Assembly (NCBI GenBank): GCA_008638165.1
Contig: VTPL01000003.1
Span: 1-39,308, forward strand
Length of the DNA: 39,308 nucleotides
DNA from: Pelagibacteraceae bacterium
GTDB lineage: Bacteria > Pseudomonadota > Alphaproteobacteria > Pelagibacterales > Pelagibacteraceae
Reading direction: 5' to 3'
Of this stretch, positions 23,479 through 32,262 are shown in pieces. Under the pieces are notes generated by a model, which was given only the letters and a program-made list of their open reading frames with translations, made no database searches and had not been told where the DNA came from. Each line of letters opens with the position of its first letter. The first letter of the stretch is position 1. The position numbers were made by a program, and so were the translations under genes.

Positions 23479-23994
23479 TTATCTATTGAATGAACCTTTG
23501 TTTCTAATCTTTTTTTGTAATTGTAAAATTCCATAAAGCAAAGCTTCAGCAGATGGAGGACAGCCTGGAACATAAATATCTACAGGAACAATTCGATCAC
23601 ATCCCCTAACAACAGAATAAGAATAGTGATAGTAACCACCACCATTAGCACAACTTCCCATAGATATGACATACCGTGGTTCAGGCATTTGATCGTAAAC
23701 TTTTCTTAATGCAGGAGCCATTTTGTTTGTAAGAGTGCCAGCAACTATCATAACATCTGATTGTCTAGGTGAACCACGAGGAGCAGCGCCAAATCTTTCT
23801 AAATCATATCGCGGCATTGCTGTTTGCATCATCTCAACTGCACAACAAGCTAAGCCAAATGTCATCCAATGAAGTGAGCCCGATCTTGACCAATTGATCA
23901 GATTATCTAGTGAGGTTGTGATAAAACCATTTTTGCTAAAATCCTCAGCTAATTGTTTGAATTCCTCAGGTACTTGATCTAACTTATTATTCAT
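23479..23994 (-). CDS. nuoB: NADH-quinone oxidoreductase subunit B
   Basis: 171 aa; [64 protein letters not shown]. Confidence 0.98.
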   Translation of the reverse strand: MNNKLDQVPEEFKQLAEDFSKNGFITTSLDNLINWSRSGSLHWMTFGLACCAVEMMQTAMPRYDLERFGAAPRGSPRQSDVMIVAGTLTNKMAPALRKVYDQMPEPRYVISMGSCANGGGYYHYSYSVVRGCDRIVPVDIYVPGCPPSAEALLYGILQLQKKIRNKGSFNR

Positions 23995-24003
23995 AAAATT
24001 ATT

Positions 24004-24372
24004 TTATTCCCAGTCTAGAGCACCCTTTTTCCACTCATATATAAAACCAATTGTAAGTATAAATAAAAAAATCATCATAGATGAAAAACCAAGGAGTCCA
24101 ATATTCCCAAGTGAGATAGCCCATGGAAAAAGAAATGCGATTTCTAAATCAAAAATTATAAAAAGAATTGCTACTAAATAAAACCTTACATCAAATTCCA
24201 TTCTAGAGTCTTCAAAGGGTTCAAAACCACACTCATATGCTGAAAGTTTTTCAGGATCAGGATTTTTTGGTGAAAGAATAAAATTTACAGCTACAAATGC
24301 ACAACTTAGACCTAATGCGATAATTAAAAAAAGTATAATCGGTAGATATTCTTGTAAAAATTCTGGAAACAT
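24004..24372 (-). CDS. nuoA: NADH-quinone oxidoreductase subunit A
   Basis: 122 aa; [44 protein letters not shown]. Confidence 0.97.
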   Translation of the reverse strand: MFPEFLQEYLPIILFLIIALGLSCAFVAVNFILSPKNPDPEKLSAYECGFEPFEDSRMEFDVRFYLVAILFIIFDLEIAFLFPWAISLGNIGLLGFSSMMIFLFILTIGFIYEWKKGALDWE

Positions 24373-24381
24373 TAACAGTTA

Positions 24382-24400
24382 TATATCAGTTTTTGATATA
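24382..24400 (-). promoter_or_regulatory. Small stem-loop immediately upstream of nuoA start
   Basis: Sense strand TATATCA-AAAAC-TGATATA: perfect 7-bp stem, 5-nt loop, ending 9 nt before the nuoA ATG. Confidence 0.4.
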
Positions 24401-24480
24401 CGGTGAAGTGTAGTTAAGTCACATAATAACAAATATACACATCTCAAAATCTTAACTTTTGAAGGCTTAATGTTAGAAAG

Positions 24481-24557
24481 TGGCGGGAGTGAAGGGACTC
24501 GAACCCTCGACCTATCGCGTGACAGGCGATCGCTCTAACCAACTGAGCTACACCCCC
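24481..24557 (-). tRNA. tRNA-Asp (anticodon GTC)
   Basis: Reverse strand GGGGGTGTAGCTCAGTTGGTTAGAGCGATCGCCTGTCACGCGATAGGTCGAGGGTTCGAGTCCCTTCACTCCCGCCA folds as a cloverleaf, loop CTGTCAC, encoded CCA. Confidence 0.96.
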
Positions 24558-24570
24558 ACTTTAATCATTT

Positions 24571-24646
24571 TGGTGGGCAGTAAAGGACTCGAACCTTTGA
24601 CCCCCTCGGTGTAAACGAGATGCTCTACCAACTGAGCTAACCGCCC
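24571..24646 (-). tRNA. tRNA-Val (anticodon TAC)
   Basis: Reverse strand GGGCGGTTAGCTCAGTTGGTAGAGCATCTCGTTTACACCGAGGGGGTCAAAGGTTCGAGTCCTTTACTGCCCACCA; acceptor GGGCGGT/ACTGCCC, anticodon loop TTTACAC, encoded CCA. Confidence 0.96.
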
Positions 24647-24695
24647 CAAAACATCGGTACTAATACATCAACGAGACTGCAAAGTAAATTATTTA

Positions 24696-27074
24696 TTATT
24701 GAATACTAGCTTGAGATTTATCGTCGTTTTTACTTAAATCAACCTCAACCCACTCTGTTCTTTTTAACTCTTTTGTTAAAGCTATTTTTAAAACTTGGTC
24801 AGCGAATTCCACTGGTGTGATTTTGATTTCATCAATAATTTTTTTTGGCATGTCTACTAAGTCTTTTTCATTTTCTTTTGGTATTATTACTTCTTTAATT
24901 CCAGCTCTATGAGCGGCCAATAATTTTTCTTTAAGTCCTCCAATTGGAAGAACTTGTCCAGTAATTGTTACCTCTCCAGTCATCGCAATATCTCTTCTTA
25001 CTGGATTATTAGTAAGCGATGAAACAATTGAAGTTACCATACCAATACCTGCTGATGGACCATCTTTTGGTGTAGCTCCTTCTGGAACATGAATATGAAA
25101 ATCTTTTTTTTCAAATAAAGGTGGAATTATTCCGTATTCTAAACATTTAGATCTAACAAAAGATTTTGCAGCTTTTACAGACTCTTGCATTACATCACCA
25201 AGCTTACCTGTTATTTGCATTCTGCCTTTTCCAGGCATTGTTACAGTCTCAATTTTTAAAATTTCTCCACCATATTCTGTCCAAGCTAATCCTGTTACAA
25301 TTCCAACTTTGTCATTAGGTTCTAGCTCTCCAAATTTATATTTAGCAACACCTAGGAAATCTGAAAGATTGTCATTATTAATTTCAACTTTATCTTGTTC
25401 ACCTGCAACAACTTTTTTTACAACTTTTCTTGCTAGCTTAGAGATTTCTCTCTCTAAATTTCTAACACCAGACTCTTTAGTGTAACTTCTAATAACTTCT
25501 TGAATGACGTTGTCTCCAAGTTTCATTTCATTTTCTTTAACACCATTATCCTTTATTTGTTTTGGTAATAGGTATTTATTTGCAATACTAATTTTTTCAT
25601 CTTCAGTGTAACCAGCCAAACGTATAACTTCCATTCTGTCTAATAATGGAGGAAGTATATTTAAAGTATTTGCAGTTGTTACAAACATCACATCTGATAA
25701 ATCATAATCAACTTCTAAATAGTGATCATTAAATGTAGTGTTCTGCTCAGGATCTAAAGCTTCTAATAATGCTGATGAAGGATCCCCACGATAATCATTT
25801 CCAATTTTGTCAATTTCATCCAATAAAATTAAAGGATTTTTTGTTCCTGCTTTTTTCATCATTTGGATAATTTTTCCTGGCAGAGAACCAATGTAAGTTC
25901 TTCTATGTCCACGAATTTCAGCCTCATCACGCATTCCTCCCACTGACATTCTTACAAATTCTCTATTAGTTGCTTTTGCAATAGATTTTCCAAGCGATGT
26001 TTTTCCAACTCCAGGAGGACCAACTAAACACAATATTGGACCTTTAATTTTTTCCATTCTTTTTTGAACAGCCAAAAATTCTATAATTCTTTCTTTAATT
26101 TTTTCTAATCCAAAGTGATCTTTATCAAGCACGTCTAAAGCTTTAGCTAGATCAATATCTACTTCACTTTTTTTATACCAAGGAAGCTCTATCATCCAAT
26201 CAAGGTAGTTTCTAACTACGGTAGCTTCAGCAGACATTGGACTCATGTTTTTTAATTTTTTTAACTCCTGAAGACATTTTTTTTCAACATCTTTAGGCAT
26301 TTTGGCTTTTAAAATTGATTTATTAAGACTTGTATTTTCATCTTTTCCATCTTCAATCTCACCAAGTTCTTTTTGAATAGCTTTTAGTTGTTCGTTTAAA
26401 TAATACTCTCTTTGAGTTTTTTCCATTTGTGTTTTAACTCGTCCTCTAATTCTTTTCTCAACTCCAATGATGCTAGTTTCATTTTCCATAATTTTAATTA
26501 TGGCGTTTAATCTTTTTTTAACATCGACAGTTTCAAATATTTGTTGTTTTTCAGAAATAGTTGCTGTTAGATGAGAGGCTATATTGTCAGCAATCTGAGA
26601 AGGATCTTTAAGTTGTTTAATTGTATTGATAGTTTCATTTGAAACTTTCTTGTTAATCGAAGTAAGTTTTTCTAGTCTTCTAATTGCTGTAGCTGCTAAA
26701 GGATAAAGGTCCTCATCTTTAATAAGAACATCATTGTGAACAGTATATTCACAGGTTATAAATTTTTCATTATCTTTAAAGTCTAAAATTTTTACTCTCT
26801 TTATACCTTCAACCAAAACTTTAACTGTGCCATCGGGTAATTTTAAAAGCTGTAAGATACTTCCTTCACAACCATACATGAACACATCTGTTTTTTTTGG
26901 ATCATCTATCTCAGAGTTTTTTTGTGTAACTAGAATAATTTTCTTATCTTTTTTCATTACTTCATTTAAAGCTGAAATAGATTTATCTCTTCCAACAAAC
27001 AGAGGGATAACCATACTTGGAAAAACAACTATGTCTCTTAATGGTAATAGCGGTAATGAAATTTTAACATCCAT
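24696..27074 (-). CDS. lon: ATP-dependent protease Lon
   Basis: 792 aa; GPPGVGKTSLGKSIA, HIHVPEGATPKDGPSAGIGM (catalytic Ser), EKLLAAHRAGIKEVIIPKENEKDL (catalytic Lys). Confidence 0.98.
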   Translation of the reverse strand: MDVKISLPLLPLRDIVVFPSMVIPLFVGRDKSISALNEVMKKDKKIILVTQKNSEIDDPKKTDVFMYGCEGSILQLLKLPDGTVKVLVEGIKRVKILDFKDNEKFITCEYTVHNDVLIKDEDLYPLAATAIRRLEKLTSINKKVSNETINTIKQLKDPSQIADNIASHLTATISEKQQIFETVDVKKRLNAIIKIMENETSIIGVEKRIRGRVKTQMEKTQREYYLNEQLKAIQKELGEIEDGKDENTSLNKSILKAKMPKDVEKKCLQELKKLKNMSPMSAEATVVRNYLDWMIELPWYKKSEVDIDLAKALDVLDKDHFGLEKIKERIIEFLAVQKRMEKIKGPILCLVGPPGVGKTSLGKSIAKATNREFVRMSVGGMRDEAEIRGHRRTYIGSLPGKIIQMMKKAGTKNPLILLDEIDKIGNDYRGDPSSALLEALDPEQNTTFNDHYLEVDYDLSDVMFVTTANTLNILPPLLDRMEVIRLAGYTEDEKISIANKYLLPKQIKDNGVKENEMKLGDNVIQEVIRSYTKESGVRNLEREISKLARKVVKKVVAGEQDKVEINNDNLSDFLGVAKYKFGELEPNDKVGIVTGLAWTEYGGEILKIETVTMPGKGRMQITGKLGDVMQESVKAAKSFVRSKCLEYGIIPPLFEKKDFHIHVPEGATPKDGPSAGIGMVTSIVSSLTNNPVRRDIAMTGEVTITGQVLPIGGLKEKLLAAHRAGIKEVIIPKENEKDLVDMPKKIIDEIKITPVEFADQVLKIALTKELKRTEWVEVDLSKNDDKSQASIQ

Positions 27075-27106
27075 GCACTAAATATGGATATTAAATTGAA
27101 ATTTGC

Positions 27107-27136
27107 AATAGCTTTTTAAAAGTTATTAAAGCTATT
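27107..27136 (-). other. Inverted repeat at the clpX stop / clpX-lon junction
   Basis: AATAGCTTT (27107-27115) and AAAGCTATT (27128-27136): perfect 9-bp complement with a 12-nt loop; no following U-tract. Confidence 0.4.
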
Positions 27137-28403
27137 AAGCCGCTGATGTTTTGTTATTTTTTGCTTTGCTCTCACCTTTTGAGTGGACTAGGATTGGTTG
27201 AGTAAGACCTTTTACAGCTGATGCATCAACTATAACTTCCTCTATGTTGTCTTGGCTTGGCAAATCAAACATTGTTTTTAATAAAACATTTTCTAAAATC
27301 GACCTTAAACCTCTTGCACCAGTTTTTTTGTTAATCGCTTTTTGAGCAATTTCTTTTAATGCATTATCCTTAAATGTTAATTTAGCACCATCTAATTTAA
27401 ATAATTCTTGATACTGTTTTGTTAATGAGTTTTTAGGTTCTTGTAAAATTTTTATTAAAGATTTTTCATCTAAATCTTCTAATGTTGCGATCATTGGTAG
27501 TCTTCCAATGAATTCAGGTATTAATCCATATTTTAACATGTCTTCAGGTTCAAGACTTTTCATCCATTCACCAGTTTTTTTGTCTTGCGTATTTTTAACG
27601 TCAGCACCAAATCCAATAGATGTTCCTTTATCTCTTTGAGAAATTATTTTATCTAAACCAGCAAAAGCTCCTCCACAAATAAATAAAATATTTGTAGTAT
27701 CGACTTGTAAAAATTCTTGCTGAGGATGTTTTCTTCCACCTTGCGGCGGCACACTAGCTACTGTTCCTTCCATTATTTTTAATAAAGCTTGTTGAACACC
27801 TTCGCCAGATACATCTCTAGTAATTGATGGATTTTCTGATTTTCTACTAATCTTGTCGACCTCATCTATATAAACTATTCCTCGTTGAGCTTTTTCAACA
27901 TTGTAGTCTGCTGCTTGGAGTAATTTAAGTATAATATTTTCAACATCTTCACCAACATATCCTGCTTCTGTTAAAGTTGTTGCATCAGCCATTGTGAATG
28001 GAACATCTAAAATTCTAGCAAGTGTTTGTGCTAATAAAGTTTTTCCACAGCCAGTTGGACCAACCAAAAGAATATTGGATTTAGCGAGTTCTACATTTTT
28101 ACTTGTCTTGCTCTCATAATTTAATCTTTTGTAATGATTGTGAACTGCAACTGATAGAACTTTTTTTGCATGAGCTTGACCAATGACATAGTCATCTAAA
28201 ACTGCACAAATCTCTTTTGGTGAAGGAAGTCCATCTTGATGTTTTACAAAAGTATCTTTATTTTCTTCCTTAATAATATCCATACAAAGCTCAACGCACT
28301 CATCACATATAAATACAGTAGGTCCTGCAATAAGCTTTCTAACTTCATGTTGGCTTTTTCCACAAAAAGAACAGTAGAGGATATTTTTATTGTTTGTGTT
28401 CAT
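27135..28403 (-). CDS. clpX: ATP-dependent Clp protease ATP-binding subunit ClpX
   Basis: 422 aa; zinc-binding [58 protein letters not shown]. Confidence 0.98.
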   Translation of the reverse strand: MNTNNKNILYCSFCGKSQHEVRKLIAGPTVFICDECVELCMDIIKEENKDTFVKHQDGLPSPKEICAVLDDYVIGQAHAKKVLSVAVHNHYKRLNYESKTSKNVELAKSNILLVGPTGCGKTLLAQTLARILDVPFTMADATTLTEAGYVGEDVENIILKLLQAADYNVEKAQRGIVYIDEVDKISRKSENPSITRDVSGEGVQQALLKIMEGTVASVPPQGGRKHPQQEFLQVDTTNILFICGGAFAGLDKIISQRDKGTSIGFGADVKNTQDKKTGEWMKSLEPEDMLKYGLIPEFIGRLPMIATLEDLDEKSLIKILQEPKNSLTKQYQELFKLDGAKLTFKDNALKEIAQKAINKKTGARGLRSILENVLLKTMFDLPSQDNIEEVIVDASAVKGLTQPILVHSKGESKAKNNKTSAA

Positions 28404-28434
28404 AATTTTTAAATCGAATCAATTCATTTACTTT

Positions 28435-28464
28435 ATTATAGGAGACTCGTTGATATCAAGTTTC
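28435..28464 (-). promoter_or_regulatory. Candidate clpX promoter with palindrome in the spacer
   Basis: Sense TATAAT at 28440-28435, preceded by the palindrome TTGATATCAA (28450-28459); AACTTG lies 16 nt upstream of TATAAT as a possible -35. Confidence 0.3.
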
Positions 28465-28492
28465 AAATTAACTGAGATCAATATGTGGTATG

Positions 28493-29101
28493 TTAAGGTC
28501 TTTTATCTACAACTTCGTCTATTAAACCAAAAGATTTAGCAATTTCTGCTGTCATGAAATTATCTCTTTCAAGAGCATTCTTAATTTCATCTACACTTTT
28601 GTCAGTGTGTTTTGAATAAATTTCATTCAATCTTTTTTTCAAAGAAAGAACTTCGTTAGCATGTATTTCAATATCTGTAGCTTGTCCTTGAAAACCTGCG
28701 GATGGTTGATGAACCATAATTCTTGAGTTTGGTAATGAAAATCTTTTACCTTTAGCTCCAGCTGCTAAAAGAAATGAACCCATGGATGCTGCTTGACCAA
28801 TGCATAAAGTTGAAATCTCAGGTTTAACATATTGCATCGTATCATAAATACCAAGTCCAGCTGTAACTAAACCTCCCGGACTATTAATATATAAATAAAT
28901 TTCTTTTTTTGGGTCTTCAGCTTCTAAAAAAAGAAGTTGCGCAGTTACTAGTGAAGCAACATTGTCATTAATTTGACCAGTTAAAAAAATTATTCTCTCT
29001 TTTAGAAGTCTTGAGTAAATATCATAAGCTCTTTCACCTTTACTAGATTGTTCAACAACCATAGGCACAAGGTTACTCATATGTTCAGAAATTTTATCCA
29101 T
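28493..29101 (-). CDS. clpP: ATP-dependent Clp protease proteolytic subunit
   Basis: 202 aa; [61 protein letters not shown]. Confidence 0.98.
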   Translation of the reverse strand: MDKISEHMSNLVPMVVEQSSKGERAYDIYSRLLKERIIFLTGQINDNVASLVTAQLLFLEAEDPKKEIYLYINSPGGLVTAGLGIYDTMQYVKPEISTLCIGQAASMGSFLLAAGAKGKRFSLPNSRIMVHQPSAGFQGQATDIEIHANEVLSLKKRLNEIYSKHTDKSVDEIKNALERDNFMTAEIAKSFGLIDEVVDKRP

Positions 29102-29133
29102 ATTTTGATTCTAGTTGTTTATACAACTTCAGA

Positions 29134-30555
29134 TTACTTTTTACTAACTTTTTTTCCTGAAGCTTTTGATTTTGATGTTTTCTCTGTAGATTTTTTTGAG
29201 GTAGAAGTAGTCTTCTTAGCTTTGACACTTTTTACTTCCGTATCAGAATTTTGATCTTCACTTTGATTTTGTGATTCTTTTAATATTTTTTCTGCTTCAT
29301 CTTTTGAGATTTCTTTTTTATTAGGTTTTGCTTTTTCTTTAATTAGATTAATTATCTTTTCCTCATAAACCGTACCTCTAAGGCTAGCTACGGCCGAAGG
29401 GTTCTTTTGATAAAAATCCATAACCATTTTTTCTTGACCAGGCATCATTCTTAATTGCTTTTGTATTTCTGCTTGCAACTCTTGTTCGTTGACTTTAATT
29501 TGATTTTGTTCACCAAATTCATTTAGGATTAAACCAGTTTTAATTCTCTTTTTGGCAAGTTCTTCAAAATTTTTTCTACTTTTTTTAGCATCGTCTTCAC
29601 TCATTCCTTGAGATAAAATTTTAACCTCTTCTTCAATCAAGTTTTCTGGTATTTCATCAATTTTAAATTTTTCTAGCTCTTTTAAAATTTGATTTTTTGA
29701 TAATCGGTCTAAAGAATTTTTGTATTCATCATTAATTTGATTTGAGATTAATTTTTTTAAATCAACTAAATCTTTTGCACCTAAATTTTTTGCAAATTCA
29801 TCATCTATTTTAACTTCTTCAGGCTTTTTAACTGAAATAATTTTGCACTCAAATTTAGCACTTTTGTTAGCTAATTCTTTTTCTGGGAAGTTTTCAGGTA
29901 AAATAGCCTCAACGATCTTTGTGTCATCTTTTTTTGAACCTAATAACTGTTTATCAAATCCTTTTAAAAACAAATCTTTACCAAGCGTTAATTGAGTATT
30001 TTTTCCCTCACTACCTTTAAAAGACTGGCCGTCAACTGTAGCGTTATAATCAAAGGCTACTAGATCACCGTCGGTAGCTTTTGTTTCTGGAGAAGCTTCT
30101 TTAAAATTAGGTTGGTTTTTAGCTATTTCATTTATTCTCTTATCAGTTTCAGACTCATCAATTTTAACCGTGTATTCATCAAATTTTATATTTGCTATAT
30201 CCTTGATATCAATTTTAGGAAGCTCTGTGACAGACAAAACATATTCAAGTTCTTTGTCTTCACCATAAGTTTTTAGATCAAGCTTAGGTTGTCCGGCAGG
30301 TTTAATTTTATTTTCATCAAGTGCTTTTGTTGATGTTTCTTTTAAAACCTTATCTAAAACCTCACTAAAAATCGCTTTACCGAACTGTCTTTTTAAAATT
30401 TCTTTTGGAACCTTGCCAGGCCTAAAACCTTTAAGGTTAACAGTGCCTTTAATCTCTTCATATTTTTCGTCCATATAATTGGACATAGTTTTCTTATCTA
30501 TAAAAACTTTTATATCTTTATTAAGACCTTTAATATTTTCTACAGTGACTTTCAT
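29134..30555 (-). CDS. tig: Trigger factor
   Basis: 473 aa; MKVTVENIKGLNKDIKVFI, LKGFRPGKVPKEILKRQFG ribosome-binding motif, PPIase region GDLVAFDYNATVDGQSF; Lys/Ser/Thr-rich C-terminal tail. Confidence 0.96.
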   Translation of the reverse strand: MKVTVENIKGLNKDIKVFIDKKTMSNYMDEKYEEIKGTVNLKGFRPGKVPKEILKRQFGKAIFSEVLDKVLKETSTKALDENKIKPAGQPKLDLKTYGEDKELEYVLSVTELPKIDIKDIANIKFDEYTVKIDESETDKRINEIAKNQPNFKEASPETKATDGDLVAFDYNATVDGQSFKGSEGKNTQLTLGKDLFLKGFDKQLLGSKKDDTKIVEAILPENFPEKELANKSAKFECKIISVKKPEEVKIDDEFAKNLGAKDLVDLKKLISNQINDEYKNSLDRLSKNQILKELEKFKIDEIPENLIEEEVKILSQGMSEDDAKKSRKNFEELAKKRIKTGLILNEFGEQNQIKVNEQELQAEIQKQLRMMPGQEKMVMDFYQKNPSAVASLRGTVYEEKIINLIKEKAKPNKKEISKDEAEKILKESQNQSEDQNSDTEVKSVKAKKTTSTSKKSTEKTSKSKASGKKVSKK

Positions 30556-30565
30556 AATAATAATT

Positions 30566-30650
30566 TGGTAGGGCGAAAAGGACTCGAACCTTCACATCCG
30601 AAAATATTGGTTCCTAAGACCAACGCGTCTACCAATTCCGCCATCGCCCC
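30566..30650 (-). tRNA. tRNA-Leu (anticodon TAG)
   Basis: Reverse strand GGGGCGATGGCGGAATTGGTAGACGCGTTGGTCTTAGGAACCAATATTTTCGGATGTGAAGGTTCGAGTCCTTTTCGCCCTACCA; long variable arm, loop CTTAGGA, encoded CCA. Confidence 0.96.
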
Positions 30651-30665
30651 ACAAAATTTAGAGGT

Positions 30666-30694
30666 TTTATATATTATTCAATTTATTTGTCCAA
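30666..30694 (-). promoter_or_regulatory. Candidate sigma70-type promoter for tRNA-Leu-tig
   Basis: Sense TTGGAC-N17-TATAAA; the -10 ends 15 nt before the tRNA 5' end. An overlapping TTGTCA-N18-TAATAT is also possible. Confidence 0.4.
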
Positions 30695-30747
30695 TGACAA
30701 TTATTATGAAATTTATCTAAAATCCTTTATAAATATCAAATTATATT

Positions 30748-31005
30748 ATGATAATTTCACCATGCATAAGTATTTGTAGAACAGACCCTAAAACAGGTTA
30801 TTGCTATGGTTGTGGCAGAAGCAATGATGAAAAAAAAATTTGGAAACTTGAAAACACATCTGATGAGTGGAAAAAAAAGAATATCACTGAAATAAAAAAT
30901 CGATTAAATGGTTGGCAACTAGAAAGTTTTGAAGAGTCTTATGATTATAAGATTAAAAATGGTATATCGTTATTTAAAAAAAATTTAAAAGATGAGAAAA
31001 TCTAA
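30748..31005 (+). CDS. DUF1289 domain protein
   Basis: 85 aa; SPCISICRTDPKTGYCYGCGRSNDEKKIWKL...NRLNGWQ, the Cys-rich DUF1289 pattern. Confidence 0.85.
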   Translation: MIISPCISICRTDPKTGYCYGCGRSNDEKKIWKLENTSDEWKKKNITEIKNRLNGWQLESFEESYDYKIKNGISLFKKNLKDEKI

Positions 31006-31162
31006 TCTTATAATAATCATTTATATAATCGGATTAATTTTTGGGGCAGTTGTACTTGACTTATGGAGCGCTGATACAAGTCCAAAAGCTTTATTGGGAA
31101 TAGGATGGACTACTCTATTGCTAATAGGTTTGTTTATAACTGAAAAAAATGAAAAAAACTAA
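30992..31162 (+). CDS. Small membrane protein (56 aa), hypothetical
   Basis: MRKSNLIIIIYIIGLIFGAVVLDLWSADTSPKALLGIGWTTLLLIGLFITEKNEKN*; two hydrophobic segments; overlaps the ends of both neighbouring + genes; below ORF-track size cut-off. Confidence 0.65.
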   Translation: MRKSNLIIIIYIIGLIFGAVVLDLWSADTSPKALLGIGWTTLLLIGLFITEKNEKN

Positions 31163-31568
31163 TATCTTAAGTTTAGTTTTAATTTTTATATCAATATCTC
31201 ATTCTTCAGCTGAAAAAATAATTTTAAGCTCTTGTGAAAATAATAAAGACGGATTTCTTAAAAATGAATATATTTTAGATCTTGAGCAATCTTTAATGAC
31301 AAGAAATTATGTATTTAATGATAAAACATTTAAACAATACAAAATTACCGATCTTAGTGTTAAGAAAAAGAATAAAATAGAAAGATTAATTTATCAAGAT
31401 GGGGACAAGATATTAACTGAAAAATTAGGATATCCTCAGTTTTATACACAATTGGTTTTTGAGCAAGACAGTCCTGAGATCAAAATTAAAACTGTAATTA
31501 ATAATGAAGAAGGTATTAACCTATTATCCACTTGTAAAAAAATTGAACGTTTTAAAGAAGAAAGTTAA
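31149..31568 (+). CDS. Hypothetical secreted protein
   Basis: 139 aa with signal peptide MKKTNILSLVLIFISISHSSA; no family recognised. Confidence 0.65.
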   Translation: MKKTNILSLVLIFISISHSSAEKIILSSCENNKDGFLKNEYILDLEQSLMTRNYVFNDKTFKQYKITDLSVKKKNKIERLIYQDGDKILTEKLGYPQFYTQLVFEQDSPEIKIKTVINNEEGINLLSTCKKIERFKEES

Positions 31569-31693
31569 CTTTTTTTATTTTTTTTATTAATTGAAATTTT
31601 ATTTTTTAACTTAAATCTTGAATTCACTATATTGCTTCTATGTTTTGCAAATGCTTGTTTTTGGGCTTGCTTCATTGCTTTTTTTGATGACAT
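31565..31693 (-). CDS. Hypothetical 42-aa basic peptide
   Basis: MSSKKAMKQAQKQAFAKHRSNIVNSRFKLKNKISINKKNKKS*; fits the gap after the histidine phosphatase gene; very basic. Confidence 0.4.
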   Translation of the reverse strand: MSSKKAMKQAQKQAFAKHRSNIVNSRFKLKNKISINKKNKKS

Positions 31694-31702
31694 AACTTTA
31701 TA

Positions 31703-32260
31703 TTAATATTTAATTTCAAAACTACTTATCTTATTAAATTTCTTATCTGCAACAACTATTTCTCCTGAACTTGGGGCATAATTTAATGCTTCTGAAATCA
31801 CTACATAATGAGTAACAAATACTAAATTGCCATCATCCTTATAATTATCAACAAAATTATTTAAGTCATTCATTTGTTTTTTTCTATTTTTAGCAAATTT
31901 TTGACTAAAAAAAGAATTTAAAAAATTTTTAGTTTCAAAATCACCAAATGCTATTTTAGCAGTTTCTTTACATCTACACCATTCACTTGAATATACCTTT
32001 TTAAAATTAATTTGATTTTCTATAAAAAAATTTGAAATATTTTTAGCCTGTTGACGGCCACTTTCACTCAGATTTCTTTGGGTATTGCAATCATTAATAT
32101 CAAAATTATCAGGATCACCTCCCCCTGGAGCATATGCATGTCTTATAAATATGAGTTTATTACCCTCTTTTAGAGATGCTAATATGTCTTTGTCTATTTC
32201 AGCTTTAATAGATGATGTTAAGCTTATAAGGATAATTATTATAAATTTAATATATTTCAC
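31703..32260 (-). CDS. Secreted histidine phosphatase family protein
   Basis: 185 aa; GTG start, signal peptide MKYIKFIIIILISLTSSIKA, RHAYAPGGGDP, QRNLSESGRQQAKNI, SSEWCRCKETA, VFVTHYVVI. Confidence 0.85.
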   Translation of the reverse strand: MKYIKFIIIILISLTSSIKAEIDKDILASLKEGNKLIFIRHAYAPGGGDPDNFDINDCNTQRNLSESGRQQAKNISNFFIENQINFKKVYSSEWCRCKETAKIAFGDFETKNFLNSFFSQKFAKNRKKQMNDLNNFVDNYKDDGNLVFVTHYVVISEALNYAPSSGEIVVADKKFNKISSFEIKY

Positions 32261-32262
32261 TG

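Noticed and set aside
30687-30700. Small inverted repeat TTGTC-CAAT-GACAA upstream of tRNA-Leu
   Set aside because: Only 5 bp and overlaps the proposed -35 region; too weak to call alone.
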